This document shows positions 15,414 to 24,206 of a stretch of 64,000 nt of DNA, one piece after another. Source of the DNA: Aureimonas flava (lineage in GTDB: Bacteria > Pseudomonadota > Alphaproteobacteria > Rhizobiales > Rhizobiaceae); contig NZ_QYRN01000009.1 in NCBI RefSeq assembly GCF_003583935.1, forward strand, positions 1 through 64,000, read 5' to 3'. The notes below the pieces were generated by a model. It saw only the letters and a list, made by a program, of their open reading frames with translations. It was not told where the DNA came from and did no database searches. Each line of letters opens with the position of its first letter. Position 1 is the first letter of the stretch. Position numbers and translations under genes: made by a program.

Positions 15414-16214
15414 TCAGATCAGCGAACGGATGCTGCCGCCGTCCACGCCCCAGACGGAGCCCGTGACGAAGCTTGCGAGATCGGACGCCAGGAAGACGAC
15501 GACGTTGGCTACCTCCCCCGGTTCACCCAGACGCGCGAGTGGCAGTTGCCGGAGCTTCAGTTCGTGCTCCACAGCCTCCTGCGGCGGCATCTTGTGGTGC
15601 TGTCCCATGGTCTCGGCGAAGCCACCGGGCTTCGTCCAGAAGGGGGTCCATACCGGACCGGGCGCTACGGCGTTGACCCGGATCCGCGGAGCCTCCGAGC
15701 GGGCCAGGCCCTTGGTCAGGGCGAGGACGGCCGCTTTCGAGGCCGAGTAGTCGATCGGAACGGGCTCGGGCTGTCGGGCGAGGTCCGAGGCGTTGTTGAT
15801 GATGGCGCCACCCTTGTCCCGGAGCGTCGGCAGGACGGCCCGCGTCGCACGGACGTAGCTCATAAAGTTCAGGTTCATGGTGCGGTCCCAGTCCGCATCG
15901 GACAGGGAGTCGAAGTCGCGCACGGCTCCCGAGCCGACATTGTTGACCAGGACGTCGCAGGCCCCGTCGTAGGCTCGAAGGACGGAGGCGACACCGTCCC
16001 TCACCCCGGCATCCGTCGAGAGGTCGGCCCGGACGATCTCGGCAGTCCCGCCGTTCGACCGGATGCGATCGCGAAGTGTGGCGAGGCCTCCTTCGTCGAT
16101 GTCCAGGAGCGCCAGCCGGGCGCCTTCCTCGGCGAACTTCTCGGCGGTGGCTTCGCCGATGCCGGCGGCGGCCCCGGTGATGAGCACGACCTTACCTTCG
16201 AGACCGGTCTTCAT
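15414..16214 (-). CDS. SDR-family oxidoreductase
   Basis: A 266-residue classical short-chain dehydrogenase: cofactor motif TGAAAGIG (about 15-22), D-x-D at the end of beta-2 (LLDIDEG) suggesting NAD preference, NNVG, then catalytic Ser and the YSASK Tyr-Lys pair, and PGPVWTPF. ATG 16214 was chosen over 16229 because GGAGGAG lies 5-8 nt upstream. It shares strand and spacing with the dioxygenase and the Dabb gene, so it is probably part of the same catabolic unit. The substrate is unknown. Confidence 0.85.
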   Translation of the reverse strand: MKTGLEGKVVLITGAAAGIGEATAEKFAEEGARLALLDIDEGGLATLRDRIRSNGGTAEIVRADLSTDAGVRDGVASVLRAYDGACDVLVNNVGSGAVRDFDSLSDADWDRTMNLNFMSYVRATRAVLPTLRDKGGAIINNASDLARQPEPVPIDYSASKAAVLALTKGLARSEAPRIRVNAVAPGPVWTPFWTKPGGFAETMGQHHKMPPQEAVEHELKLRQLPLARLGEPGEVANVVVFLASDLASFVTGSVWGVDGGSIRSLI

Positions 16215-16261
16215 GTCTTCTCCTCCCATTGTTCTCCGCGATGCCGACGCCGACGTACGGA

Positions 16262-16581
16262 CTACGCCGTCGCCAGTTCTGCCCGGATCGGATAGTCGAC
16301 CTGGTATCGGGCGATCCGCATACCCGCCAGTTCGTCCCGGACCTTCAGGTGCAGAGGATGGTTTCCATAGTCGCGGAGCGCATCCGTCGACTGGAACACC
16401 GAATAGAGGACGACGTCGCAGGCGTAGTCGATTCGGCTGACGTCGATCCCGATCTCGAGTTCCAGCAGGCCAGGGATCTTGCCGACGAGGGCTTCGAACT
16501 TCTCCTTCACCACCGAGGCCGACTCGTTCTTCTCAGCCGGGTGTCCCCGCTGACGTTCCACATCACGATATGCTTGATCAC
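16262..16581 (-). pseudogene. Dabb-family protein gene with one-base deletion
   Basis: Starts at GTG 16581 (GGAG 8 nt upstream) with VIKHIVMWNVSGDT, the typical start of stress-responsive A/B-barrel (Dabb) proteins. The frame then runs into RLRRTSRPRW-stop. The expected continuation AEKNESASVVKEKFEALVGK, IPGLLELEIG and YGNHPLHLKVRDEL is in the next frame. Restoring one C in the CCC run (plus-strand G at 16539-16541) rejoins them to a standard protein of about 106 residues. Dabb proteins act as small cyclases or monooxygenase-like enzymes or bind hydrophobic ligands. The lesion is either recent pseudogenisation or a sequencing error. Confidence 0.75.
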
Positions 16582-16750
16582 CAGTGCGCTCCTGCGAACC
16601 TTGGTCATGTTCGGGCGCATCGTAGCGTGTCGGGGACTCGCTAAGATCCGGGATGACGAGAAACACCCTTGCAAAACGAGCAAGCTCTTCCCGATCATGG
16701 CCCCATGGATTGCCGCGACTGCAAAGCGTGCACGTACGATGGAGTTCGGA

Positions 16751-17665
16751 ATGGATCGGTTCACCGAGACGGAGGTGCTGGTCAACGTCGCGGAACAGGG
16801 AAGCATCACCAAGGCGGCCGACGCGATGGGTCAGTCGGTGTCGGCGGTGAGCCGATATCTGTCCTCGCTCGAGGAACGCCTTGGGGTCCGGCTAGTCAAT
16901 CGGACGACGCGACGTTTCTCGATGACGGAGGAAGGCGAGATCTTCTACCAGCACGCCAAGGCAATCCTGGCTGAGATGCAGGACGCCGAGGCACTGGTGA
17001 TGCAGGGGTCGAGTTCCCCGTCGGGCACGCTGAAGATCACCGCGTCGACCTCGTTCTCGCTCCTTCACCTCATGCCGATCATCCCGGACTTCATGCGATC
17101 GCATCCGAAGGTCGCCGTCGAGGTGACCGCGCACAACCGGTACTACGACATCATCGAAAGCGGTGTGGATCTCGCGGTCCGCACCCGACGCGTGGAGGCC
17201 GACAGCTCGATCACGATCCGAAGGCTGGCCGAGACCAGGCGACGTCTCGTCGCATCGCCCGAGTACGTCGCCGAGATGGGAATGCCTCACACGCCGGACG
17301 ATCTCGAGAACCACCGTCTCCTCGTCTACATGCTCGCCGACGATCCTCTGAAGCTGCACCTGAAGAAGGGGGGCTCGACGTTCACCGCCCAGATCCGTCC
17401 GACCATGACGAGCAACGAGGGGCAGCTTCTCCTCAGTGCCGCCCTGTCGGGCATGGGGATCATCGCCCAACCCTCGTACATCGTGGAGGACGCACTGGAG
17501 CGCGGCCAGCTCGTCCGGGTCCTCGACGACTGGGACCTCCCTCGCCTCACGATCAACCTTGCCTTCCCGACACGGCGCCACCTTCCCGCCAAGACCCGCA
17601 TCTTCATCGAGTTCCTCGTCGAGCACTTTCGGAGGATGGACTACGAGCGGCTCTGGACAAACTGA
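16751..17665 (+). CDS. LysR-family transcriptional regulator
   Basis: A 304-residue protein: winged HTH at 1-60 (FVNVAEQGSITKAADAMG-type recognition region), substrate-binding domain about 90-300 (GTLKITASTSFSL, SGVDLAVRT, SGMGIIAQPS). ATG 16751 is preferred to ATG 16739 because GGAG lies 6 nt before it. It is divergent from the Dabb-SDR-dioxygenase genes (170-bp spacer), the usual arrangement for a LysR regulator of that operon, and upstream of the amidohydrolase on its own strand. The inducer is probably a pathway intermediate (inference). Confidence 0.88.
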   Translation: MDRFTETEVLVNVAEQGSITKAADAMGQSVSAVSRYLSSLEERLGVRLVNRTTRRFSMTEEGEIFYQHAKAILAEMQDAEALVMQGSSSPSGTLKITASTSFSLLHLMPIIPDFMRSHPKVAVEVTAHNRYYDIIESGVDLAVRTRRVEADSSITIRRLAETRRRLVASPEYVAEMGMPHTPDDLENHRLLVYMLADDPLKLHLKKGGSTFTAQIRPTMTSNEGQLLLSAALSGMGIIAQPSYIVEDALERGQLVRVLDDWDLPRLTINLAFPTRRHLPAKTRIFIEFLVEHFRRMDYERLWTN

Positions 17666-18009
17666 CCGAGGAGTCGTCCCGGCTTCCAGACCAGCCAACT
17701 CGGGTGACCCCGCCGGCCCAGAACGACGGAAGGGCCTACCCCACGCCAGGGTGCAGAACGAGGAGTGGTCGGAGTGTCCTCTCCCCTGTCGCTCCATGGC
17801 CTTCCAGCCCATTCGTGCACTTTGCGGGAAAGCGCTTCCCGCATGCTGCGGTTACATCGGGCCCGGCTGCCGACTAGCCTTCCCGACACACGCGCTCCTT
17901 CCTGTACGACGCAGTTCGTCGGAGGGCGTGGTGATCAGTGTCGATTCAGATGCGGCGGTGGGCCCCCCTTTCGCCTTGTCGCGAAGATCAGAGCAGCAAG
18001 GAGCTTCGG
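17666..18009. other. Intergenic region without recognised gene
   Basis: 344 bp between the LysR gene and the amidohydrolase. No motif-bearing frame was found. It ends in a good ribosome site (AAGGAG) for the downstream gene and probably holds its promoter. Confidence 0.4.
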
Positions 18010-18969
18010 ATGCGTGTCATCGCCCTCGAGGAGCATTTCACGACGGAGGCGTTCGCCTCGAACAGCGCCTCCACCGCAGCCATTGCCCAGCCCGGCGTTT
18101 GGGCGGAAGCGGTTCGGCAGATGCTCGACACTGCCCAGAACCGGATCGGCGCGATGGATCGCGCCGGCGTCGACATGCAGGTCCTGTCACTGAACTCACC
18201 GGGCATCCAGGCCGAGGCTGATGCCCGCTCGGCGGTCGAGCGCGCCATCGCGGCGAACGACATCCTGGCCGAGATCGTCGCACGCCGCCCCGACCGCTTC
18301 TCCGGCTTTGCCGTTCTTCCTCTTCAGGATCCGGAGGCTGCCGTCCGTGAGCTGGAAAGAGCGATCGGGGAACTCGGCCTGAAGGGAGCGATCGTCAACG
18401 CCCATAGCCAGGGCACATACCTCGACGATCCGAGCCTGCGGATCCTCTGAGCGAAGTTGAGCGACCTGGACGTGCCCATCTATCTCCATCCAGGCAGCAG
18501 TGTCGACGTCCCCCACGTCTACGGAAACCATCCACAACTCGCCGGCCCGATGTGGAGTTGGGGAAACGACACCGCCTCCCACGTGCTGCGCGTCGTCTTC
18601 GCTGGCGTCTTCGATCAGTTCCCTAACGCCAAGCTCATGGTCGGCCACATGGGTGAAGGGCTTCCCTACGTTCTCTGGCGCCTCGACTCCCGATGGGCCT
18701 GGCACAATCATCACGGCATCGAACTCGCCCGTCCCCATCCTTCGGACTACATCCGGGAAAACCTCTACATCACGACGAGCGGGGTCTGCGACAACGCCCC
18801 TCTTCTGTGCGCCCTCTCTGCGATGGGATCCGATCACGTCCTGTTCGCTGCGGACTATCCGTTCGAGGATGTGGATCTCGCGACGAAGTTCCTGCGCGAA
18901 GCACCCATCGACGAAGCCGAACGGCACAGGATCGCGCATGGCAACGCGGAACGCCTGCTGCGCCTCTGA
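18010..18969 (+). pseudogene. Amidohydrolase/decarboxylase (amidohydro_2) interrupted by in-frame TGA
   Basis: 320 codons in one frame with a single TGA at 18448-18450 (context ILR-IL-stop-AKLSDLDVP). In relatives this position is normally within a helix before the LDVPIYLHPG strand; TGG to TGA is the simplest change. Metal and catalytic residues are all present: Glu7 and His9 in ALEEHF, His in IYLHPG, His in VGHMGEG and Asp in FAADYPFED, as in gamma-resorcylate and salicylate decarboxylases. Start ATG 18010 has AAGGAG 7 nt upstream. If functional it would act on a hydroxybenzoate and feed the intradiol dioxygenase nearby. Reinitiation at TTG 18457 would give only the C-terminal half. Confidence 0.8.
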
Positions 18970-19197
18970 CATCCCGTCGGCCTGCGGCATCGTCCAACGA
19001 TGTCGTCGGTTGGCGTCCGTAGACGACTGCTCTTCGTCAGCATCGACGGCCGGACGCGTGTCGAGCGCGAGGTGGCAGGACCGAAGCGTTCGATCCCCAC
19101 GACCTATCCATCACATGGCGCGTCTGAGATCGCATGGGCGATCGCTTCGACCGCGCCCCCTTCGCCTCGAACACGGCGACTGAGAGAGGAATCATCC

Positions 19198-19683
19198 ATG
19201 GTGCCTGCGACCGGCGACGACGCGAACAGCTACATCCTCGACCGGCTCGCCATCGCCGACGTCCTGGCGGACTGTGCTCGTTGCCTCGACGAGTACGACA
19301 TCGACGGCATCGGCGCCCACTTCACCGAGGACTGCATGATGGATCAGGGTCCGATGCGTGGTGGCCCGATCCACGGACGGGATCCGGTGGTTGCGGGGAT
19401 GAAGACGCGGCAGGCAAGATTCCGCCGCACGAACCATCAGCTCGGCCAGTCGCTCGTCCGGATCGTCGACGACACGGCGGACGTCGTGACCTACGTGCAT
19501 GCCTGGCACGAGACCTGGGACGGCGAGAAGCAGGAGGCCAGGCTCCGCTACGTCGACCGGATGGTCAGGAGGCCCGATGGACGCTGGATGATCGCCGCCA
19601 GGCGATCAGAGGCGATGGGTGTCGATGGCTTCGAGGAGGCGATGTGGAACTGGGTTTCACGACGGGCTACGGAAAGGCCCTGA
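19198..19683 (+). CDS. SnoaL-like/NTF2-fold protein
   Basis: A 161-residue protein with the SnoaL_4 layout: N-terminal helix pair (ILDRLAIADVLADCARCLDE), IDGIGAHFTEDC, IHGRDPVVAGM and the C-terminal sheet RYVDRMVRRPDGRWMIAARR. NTF2-fold proteins of this class are small hydrolases, isomerases or ring-hydroxylating small subunits. ATG 19198 has AGGA 8 nt upstream; longer in-frame starts have none. It lies 228 bp after the amidohydrolase on the same strand and is likely part of the same catabolic locus. The catalytic role is undefined. Confidence 0.8.
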   Translation: MVPATGDDANSYILDRLAIADVLADCARCLDEYDIDGIGAHFTEDCMMDQGPMRGGPIHGRDPVVAGMKTRQARFRRTNHQLGQSLVRIVDDTADVVTYVHAWHETWDGEKQEARLRYVDRMVRRPDGRWMIAARRSEAMGVDGFEEAMWNWVSRRATERP

Positions 19684-19757
19684 GGCTCACGCACTCCATC
19701 GCAGAACGATGCGTCGCGAGCCGTGGATGGCATGACCGCCCATGGACGCGGGAGCGG

Positions 19758-21404
19758 TCAGCGGCGTGGCCGGGCTTCTGGCGATCGCTTGACCGAGTTC
19801 GAAGCATCGCTCTCTGCGGGTTCGACCGGATCGGCCCGCTCCTCGAGTTTCTCTCCTTCGCGAAGTCGTCGCGGCGGCGGGGGCTCGAGGGAGAGGCACT
19901 CGACGACCAGTCGTGTGAATGGGCCGATGTCTCCCTGCCCGCTGGCCTCCTCCAGAGCCTCCATGTACTCGGTCCGGCGATCGACCGGGATGATCGTCCA
20001 GGGATACCCGCCCGATGCCAGCATCAGGTTCATCAGGAACCGGCCGCATCGACCGTTCCCGTCGGGCAGTGGATGGACATACGTGAAGACGAAGTGCCCC
20101 AGAATGGCCCGCACGCGCGGATCCTCCTCGGAGCGAAGGCATTCTATGAACGCCTCCATCGCGTCCGGAACGATCTCCCCAGCGGGCGGGATATGTCCCG
20201 ATCCACGAAGCCTAATGGCCACGTTCCGATATCCAGCCAGACTTTCCGGCCGCATCAGACCAGCGGTGACGGCCGGCCGGAAGAGCGCTCCGAACCAGTC
20301 CTGGTGCCGTGTTTCGAATGCATCCACGCTGTTCATGCCGTCGAAGACCTCGACGATGGTCTCCTTGACCAGTTCGTGCGCCTCCAGGTAGCCCTTTGCC
20401 GCCATGGCGTCGCTCAGCCCCTCGTCCCGTCCGTTTTCGGCTGGATTCCAGTTGCCGCCCCTGACGCGTTCTATGAGTTCCTCGCTGACTCGGTAGCCCT
20501 CGATGGAGAGCGAGTGGTAGGCATCGGACGTGTGACTTTCGTCGATGGCAGCCAGATAGCCTTCCACGTCGAGGATCTCCCGTGGCTCGTCCGGGAACGC
20601 CTCCAGCACCTGCTTGCGCATACGCGACCACATCAGACGGATCCTCGTGGCGACAGGGGCCTCGGGGCGACGTCCAAGCGTGATGGAAATCTCGGTGCCG
20701 AACGGATCCATGTCGGGTCTGACATCATGTCCGGCCCGCTTCATCAGCGACACGATCTGATCGGCGTCGGTCGTTCTTCCGAGCAGGGCCAGTGCGCCTG
20801 AAAGACGCGAGGCTGCGGCGACGTTTCCGTCCCTGAGAAGAGGCCTCGAAAGGGACGCGACGCCGCGGATGGACCCAAGTAATGCCACGAAGGCTTCGTG
20901 CTGATCAGCCCATGCACGGGGGGGCGCTGCAGCCAATGCCTCTTCGGCCGAATAGGCGCGCACGCCCTCTCCGTCGATCTGGACGTCGACTGGCAGCGGC
21001 GCCCGGTAAACCATGATTGAGGTTCCATGGGGCAGCGCCTGGACACCGTTGTTGCCTCTTGGCGCGCGGACGAGGACCTGCGTGGGTATCCGATTGTCGG
21101 CGGTGAGGTGCCGGATGGAAGTCTCCGGGGCAAGGACCCAGTCCTCCCCGAAGCGATCGTCGAGATAGGCGCAACAGAACTGCCAGAAGGACGCATACCA
21201 GGACGTCGTGTCTCCACGCCGTTCCGTCGGACGCCCGACCATGACCCATCCAGCGATCACCTCCTCTAGATAGCCCTCGCTCAGAAGCCGTTCGCGGTCG
21301 GTCCTGGAAAACTCGGACGATCGGAACACGCGTCGGGAACTGGCCGCGGTCAGATCTTTCAACCGGGTCAGCGACGTCGCCATCTTTTCATTGAGGGATG
21401 CCAT
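19758..21404 (-). CDS. Fic-family protein (putative AMP transferase)
   Basis: A 548-residue protein. Residues about 20-60 look like a winged-helix segment of the AbiEi type (SRRVFRSSEFSRTDRERLL); 60-250 form a region of unknown fold. The Fic domain lies at about 290-500 with active-site motif HPLPDGNGRCGR (444-455; canonical HPFx[D/E]GNGRxxR with Phe to Leu). An inhibitory motif [S/T]xxxE[G/N] is present as SLSIEG (298-303), placed N-terminal to the core as in class II Fic proteins, so self-inhibition is expected. Fic enzymes transfer AMP or other groups to proteins. GGAG is 8 nt before the ATG. Tandem repeats lie 49-120 bp upstream. Confidence 0.88.
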   Translation of the reverse strand: MASLNEKMATSLTRLKDLTAASSRRVFRSSEFSRTDRERLLSEGYLEEVIAGWVMVGRPTERRGDTTSWYASFWQFCCAYLDDRFGEDWVLAPETSIRHLTADNRIPTQVLVRAPRGNNGVQALPHGTSIMVYRAPLPVDVQIDGEGVRAYSAEEALAAAPPRAWADQHEAFVALLGSIRGVASLSRPLLRDGNVAAASRLSGALALLGRTTDADQIVSLMKRAGHDVRPDMDPFGTEISITLGRRPEAPVATRIRLMWSRMRKQVLEAFPDEPREILDVEGYLAAIDESHTSDAYHSLSIEGYRVSEELIERVRGGNWNPAENGRDEGLSDAMAAKGYLEAHELVKETIVEVFDGMNSVDAFETRHQDWFGALFRPAVTAGLMRPESLAGYRNVAIRLRGSGHIPPAGEIVPDAMEAFIECLRSEEDPRVRAILGHFVFTYVHPLPDGNGRCGRFLMNLMLASGGYPWTIIPVDRRTEYMEALEEASGQGDIGPFTRLVVECLSLEPPPPRRLREGEKLEERADPVEPAESDASNSVKRSPEARPRR

Positions 21405-21452
21405 GCGACGTACTCCGGACCGTCAGAGACGTCAGAATTATCAAGCGACGTC

Positions 21453-21524
21453 GTGCATTTTATATCGGATGATGTGGTGCGTTTTCAATCGATCGATGCC
21501 GCGCATTTTCTATCGCTCGATGCC
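21453..21524. repeat. Three 24-bp imperfect tandem repeats upstream of fic
   Basis: Units 21453-21476, 21477-21500 and 21501-21524 share the pattern G-GC-TTTT--ATCG-TCGATG (e.g. GCGCATTTTCTATCGCTCGA in unit 3). Units 2 and 3 agree at about 20 of 24 positions and unit 1 is more diverged. Unit 2 contains the palindrome ATCGATCGAT. They lie 49-120 bp upstream of the fic start on the minus strand, overlapping the likely promoter (TATAAAAT in unit 1, minus strand). This fits an array of operator sites, possibly for autoregulation by the Fic N-terminal winged helix (inference). Confidence 0.6.
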
Positions 21525-21866
21525 GTAGCATTAGCTGCAGATGGTATTGCGCTGGCGGCAGCGGTGTTAAAGCCGGCTACACCTGACATCGAAACGTGGA
21601 CCGTTCGAACAAGGCGGAGGAAGGCGACCTCCCACAGCTCATGTGCTGGCCGGCGTCCTGCATTCGGGCCGCCAATGTAGGCGCAGCGGCCCTCCTTCGT
21701 TGAGGGATTGGTTGAGTACCCTACCAAGCACGCCTGGCAGGCCAGCCTGGCCGGCGACTTCGGGCGAGCGTCGGGAAGCTTTGCTCGCATGCCAGATGAA
21801 CATTTTCGCCTCCATTTCGAGAATGGCGGCCTTCCTCGCAACGCTCACCGGCTGGATCGGCGGTTC
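21525..21866. other. Intergenic region without recognised gene
   Basis: 342 bp between the fic promoter repeats and the 219-residue gene. Frames of about 70-120 codons exist on both strands (e.g. 21639-21848 minus, with KMFIWHASKASRRSPE), but no family is recognised and codon use is not convincing. Possibly the remnant of another gene. Confidence 0.35.
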
Positions 21867-22526
21867 TCAGCCATCCCGGAGTTCGTCACGACGTGTCAGG
21901 AGTTGGACGTACCGTTCACGAAAGTCTTCCTCCTCCCCGCCGGTCAACGGGTTGCGATCGATCGAGAAGGTGCGCCCCCGGATGACGTCGAGGATCCGCA
22001 GTTCCTCGTGCGGCACGTCCGGGAACGCCTGCCCCAGGACCCACAGGCCGAGTCTCGCCGCATGCTCACCCAGCGCCGGTTCTTCGGAGAAGTACGGGTA
22101 CACGAAGTGCTCGACACCGCCTCCATCCTGAACCGAAAGCAGGTTGTCGATCTTCACGGTGGCATCCAGGCCGGGAACCTGGAACCGCGCACTCAGGCTC
22201 CGCCCCGTACGGAAAGGCTGGTTGGTCCAGCGTCGGCGCTCGTTCCACCAGAGAAGAAACCCGTCCCGCAGCCGTGGGTAGAGATTGGTGTAATGACGGT
22301 TCGACGCGACGCGAGCGGTTACGGACGCATGCAGGTCGCGCTCCCCGAGAGCATGGGCTTTCGCGTCCGACCAGAAGGGCTGATGAAAGTCGCCGCCGTT
22401 GCCGGTTCGTCCGGCTGCCCGTGCGGCATCCGTTCCGATGTCCCGCACCAGCGAACTTCTCTGCGCCCGTGCGTCGAGAAACATGATCTTTAGAAGCTTG
22501 CGAAGCGGTATGCTCTCGATCGCCAT
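21867..22526 (-). CDS. Hypothetical protein
   Basis: A 219-residue soluble protein starting MAIESIPLRKLLKIMFLDAR. Distinct blocks: FHQPFWSDAKAHALG, SNRHYTNLYPRLRDGFLLWW, RRRWTNQPFRTGR and HFVYPYFSEEPALGEHAARL, with an acidic C-terminal helix EEEDFRERYVQLLTRR. No known family is recognised. GAGG lies 7 nt before ATG 22526. Orientation and spacing (58 bp) suggest an operon with the 71-residue gene upstream, and it precedes fic on the same strand. The sharp, varied composition indicates a real folded protein. Confidence 0.7.
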   Translation of the reverse strand: MAIESIPLRKLLKIMFLDARAQRSSLVRDIGTDAARAAGRTGNGGDFHQPFWSDAKAHALGERDLHASVTARVASNRHYTNLYPRLRDGFLLWWNERRRWTNQPFRTGRSLSARFQVPGLDATVKIDNLLSVQDGGGVEHFVYPYFSEEPALGEHAARLGLWVLGQAFPDVPHEELRILDVIRGRTFSIDRNPLTGGEEEDFRERYVQLLTRRDELRDG

Positions 22527-22584
22527 CCGTGAACCTCGGAGATTTGGACAACTGCCTTCGAAACTATCGGAGAGGGCGGAGCGG

Positions 22585-22800
22585 TCAGGTATCGCTCCGA
22601 TTGACGTTATCCCGCGTCGATCGATCCGGATCGTCGCGCACGTACTCGCGGTCGTTGACCTTCACGACATGGTATCCTGGATGTTCCCCGCGCTTGACTT
22701 CCGCGACGACGTTCCGTCTCGGGACGTTCTTGCGGTCACCGACGTCGTAGTGCTCATTCCGTCGGCCGGGACAGTCGTTCTTGCCAATGATGCGTGTCAT
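22585..22800 (-). CDS. Hypothetical small charged protein
   Basis: A 71-residue protein: MTRIIGKNDCPGRRNEHYDV, then GDRKNVPRRN, VVAEVKRGEHPGYHVVKVND and REYVRDDPDRS. It is strongly hydrophilic, probably a small beta-rich domain. Similar short proteins with GKNDCPGR--HYDVG occur in rhizobia without known function (from memory). It is the first gene of a two-gene minus-strand unit with the 219-residue protein. Confidence 0.6.
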   Translation of the reverse strand: MTRIIGKNDCPGRRNEHYDVGDRKNVPRRNVVAEVKRGEHPGYHVVKVNDREYVRDDPDRSTRDNVNRSDT

Positions 22801-23112
22801 CCAACGAATCTCTTATAGAGTTTAGTATAAATGAGCTGGATACACGGACGCGACTCCGCAAGAGGGCCGTTTCGCAATATCGACAGTTTTCCGGCACCGA
22901 CTGCCCCGAATTGTTCTACCGGAGCCTCGCCTTGATTCCTCGCGTTCGAACCATCGGGGTGTGCGGAAGGATTCGCGTACGGACCGGCGCACCGTCCTCG
23001 CTCTTCAAGGAACCAACGATGCTCCTCGCCCCTGCCATGGAAGTGGCGACACCAGTCCAGGTCCGATCGATCCGACGTTCGAGGCGACGTCCGACGAAGA
23101 GGTGCGGATGCC
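22801..23112. other. Intergenic region without recognised gene
   Basis: 312 bp. It contains the promoter side of the 71-residue gene (AT-rich TTATAGAGTTTAGTATAAAT near 22812-22831) and the downstream flank of the quinone oxidoreductase. No motif-bearing frame was seen. Confidence 0.4.
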
Positions 23113-24114
23113 TCAGGGCAGGATGACGATCTTACCGCCTGCCTGATTCGTTTCCATGCATCGATGCGCTTCTTCGATCTCCGCAAGGCGGAAGGTCCGC
23201 CCGATCCTGACGGGCAACGTCCCGGCCTGCACGTCGTCGACGAGCTGCTGGAGCGGCATCTGCATGAACTCCTCGACGCCGCCGCTGTAGGTTGTGAGGG
23301 CGACGGACGTCGGGATCGCCGCCATCGGCTCGAACTGATCGAACGTCCATCTGTCTCCGACCATCCCGGCCATGCAGACGACCCCGTGCTGGGCAGCACA
23401 GGCGAGACTGTCGACGAGGGTCGTCGTACCGACGAGTTCCAGAACCTTGTCCACGCCCTCAGGGCATACCTCCCTGAGCCTGGAGGCGATCGATCCATCA
23501 TCGACAAGGACGTGGTGGGCGCCGTGCGCACGAAGCAGGCCTTCCCGATCCGCCCGGCGGGTGGTCGCGTAGACCGTCGCTCCGAGGCTACGAGCGATGG
23601 AGGCGGCGGCCAGCCCGACCGACGTCGTTCCGCCCCGGATCAGGAGCCGGTCACCGGCCTGCAGCCGAAGCGAAACGGACAGGGATCCCCATGCGGTCTG
23701 GAGCATCTCCGGGAGAGCGCCGAGCTTCTCCCATGGCAGGTCGGTCCGCAGCGCCTGCACCTGACGGACAGGAACCTTGACGTATTCGGAGTAGCCGCCG
23801 TCGAAGTCGCGCCCCATGCCACCCATGACGGTCGCGACGGTCTGTCCCAATTCGAATTCGCCGCCTGGCGCCGACACCACCGTACCGGTCGCCTCGATCC
23901 CCAGCACGCGCGGAAACCGGACGTTCGGCGAGTGCCCCTGTCTCGTGAAGAGTTCGGAGCGGTTCAGCCCGAAGGCGCCGACCCGGATCAGCACCTCTCC
24001 AACCGACGCCTCCGGCACCGGCAGGTCGACGAGTTCGAGAACCTCCGGGCCACCGGGTGCCCTCACGATCGCCGCCTTCATCGTCGGACGGCTACCGAGC
24101 GCTTCCTGTGTCAT
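23113..24114 (-). CDS. Zinc-independent quinone oxidoreductase-like MDR protein
   Basis: A 333-residue medium-chain dehydrogenase/reductase. N-terminal GroES-like domain with GEVLIRVGAFGLNRSELFTR and a LGIEATGTVV segment; Rossmann domain with RGGTTSVGLAAASIAR. The catalytic-zinc Cys of alcohol dehydrogenases is replaced (GLNRSEL), which is typical of NADPH quinone reductases. ATG 24114 is preferred because GGAGGTCGGAGGT precedes it. It is probably controlled by the LysR gene just upstream (93 bp, same strand). It would reduce quinones or enones formed in aromatic metabolism. Confidence 0.85.
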   Translation of the reverse strand: MTQEALGSRPTMKAAIVRAPGGPEVLELVDLPVPEASVGEVLIRVGAFGLNRSELFTRQGHSPNVRFPRVLGIEATGTVVSAPGGEFELGQTVATVMGGMGRDFDGGYSEYVKVPVRQVQALRTDLPWEKLGALPEMLQTAWGSLSVSLRLQAGDRLLIRGGTTSVGLAAASIARSLGATVYATTRRADREGLLRAHGAHHVLVDDGSIASRLREVCPEGVDKVLELVGTTTLVDSLACAAQHGVVCMAGMVGDRWTFDQFEPMAAIPTSVALTTYSGGVEEFMQMPLQQLVDDVQAGTLPVRIGRTFRLAEIEEAHRCMETNQAGGKIVILP

Positions 24115-24206
24115 ACCTCCGACCTCCATCGACGTGGCTGGTGCACCTCTCCCTTTCGTATCCTGATCCGTGGCCGCTGTTCACGACGATCGCCTGGACG
24201 ATCCGT

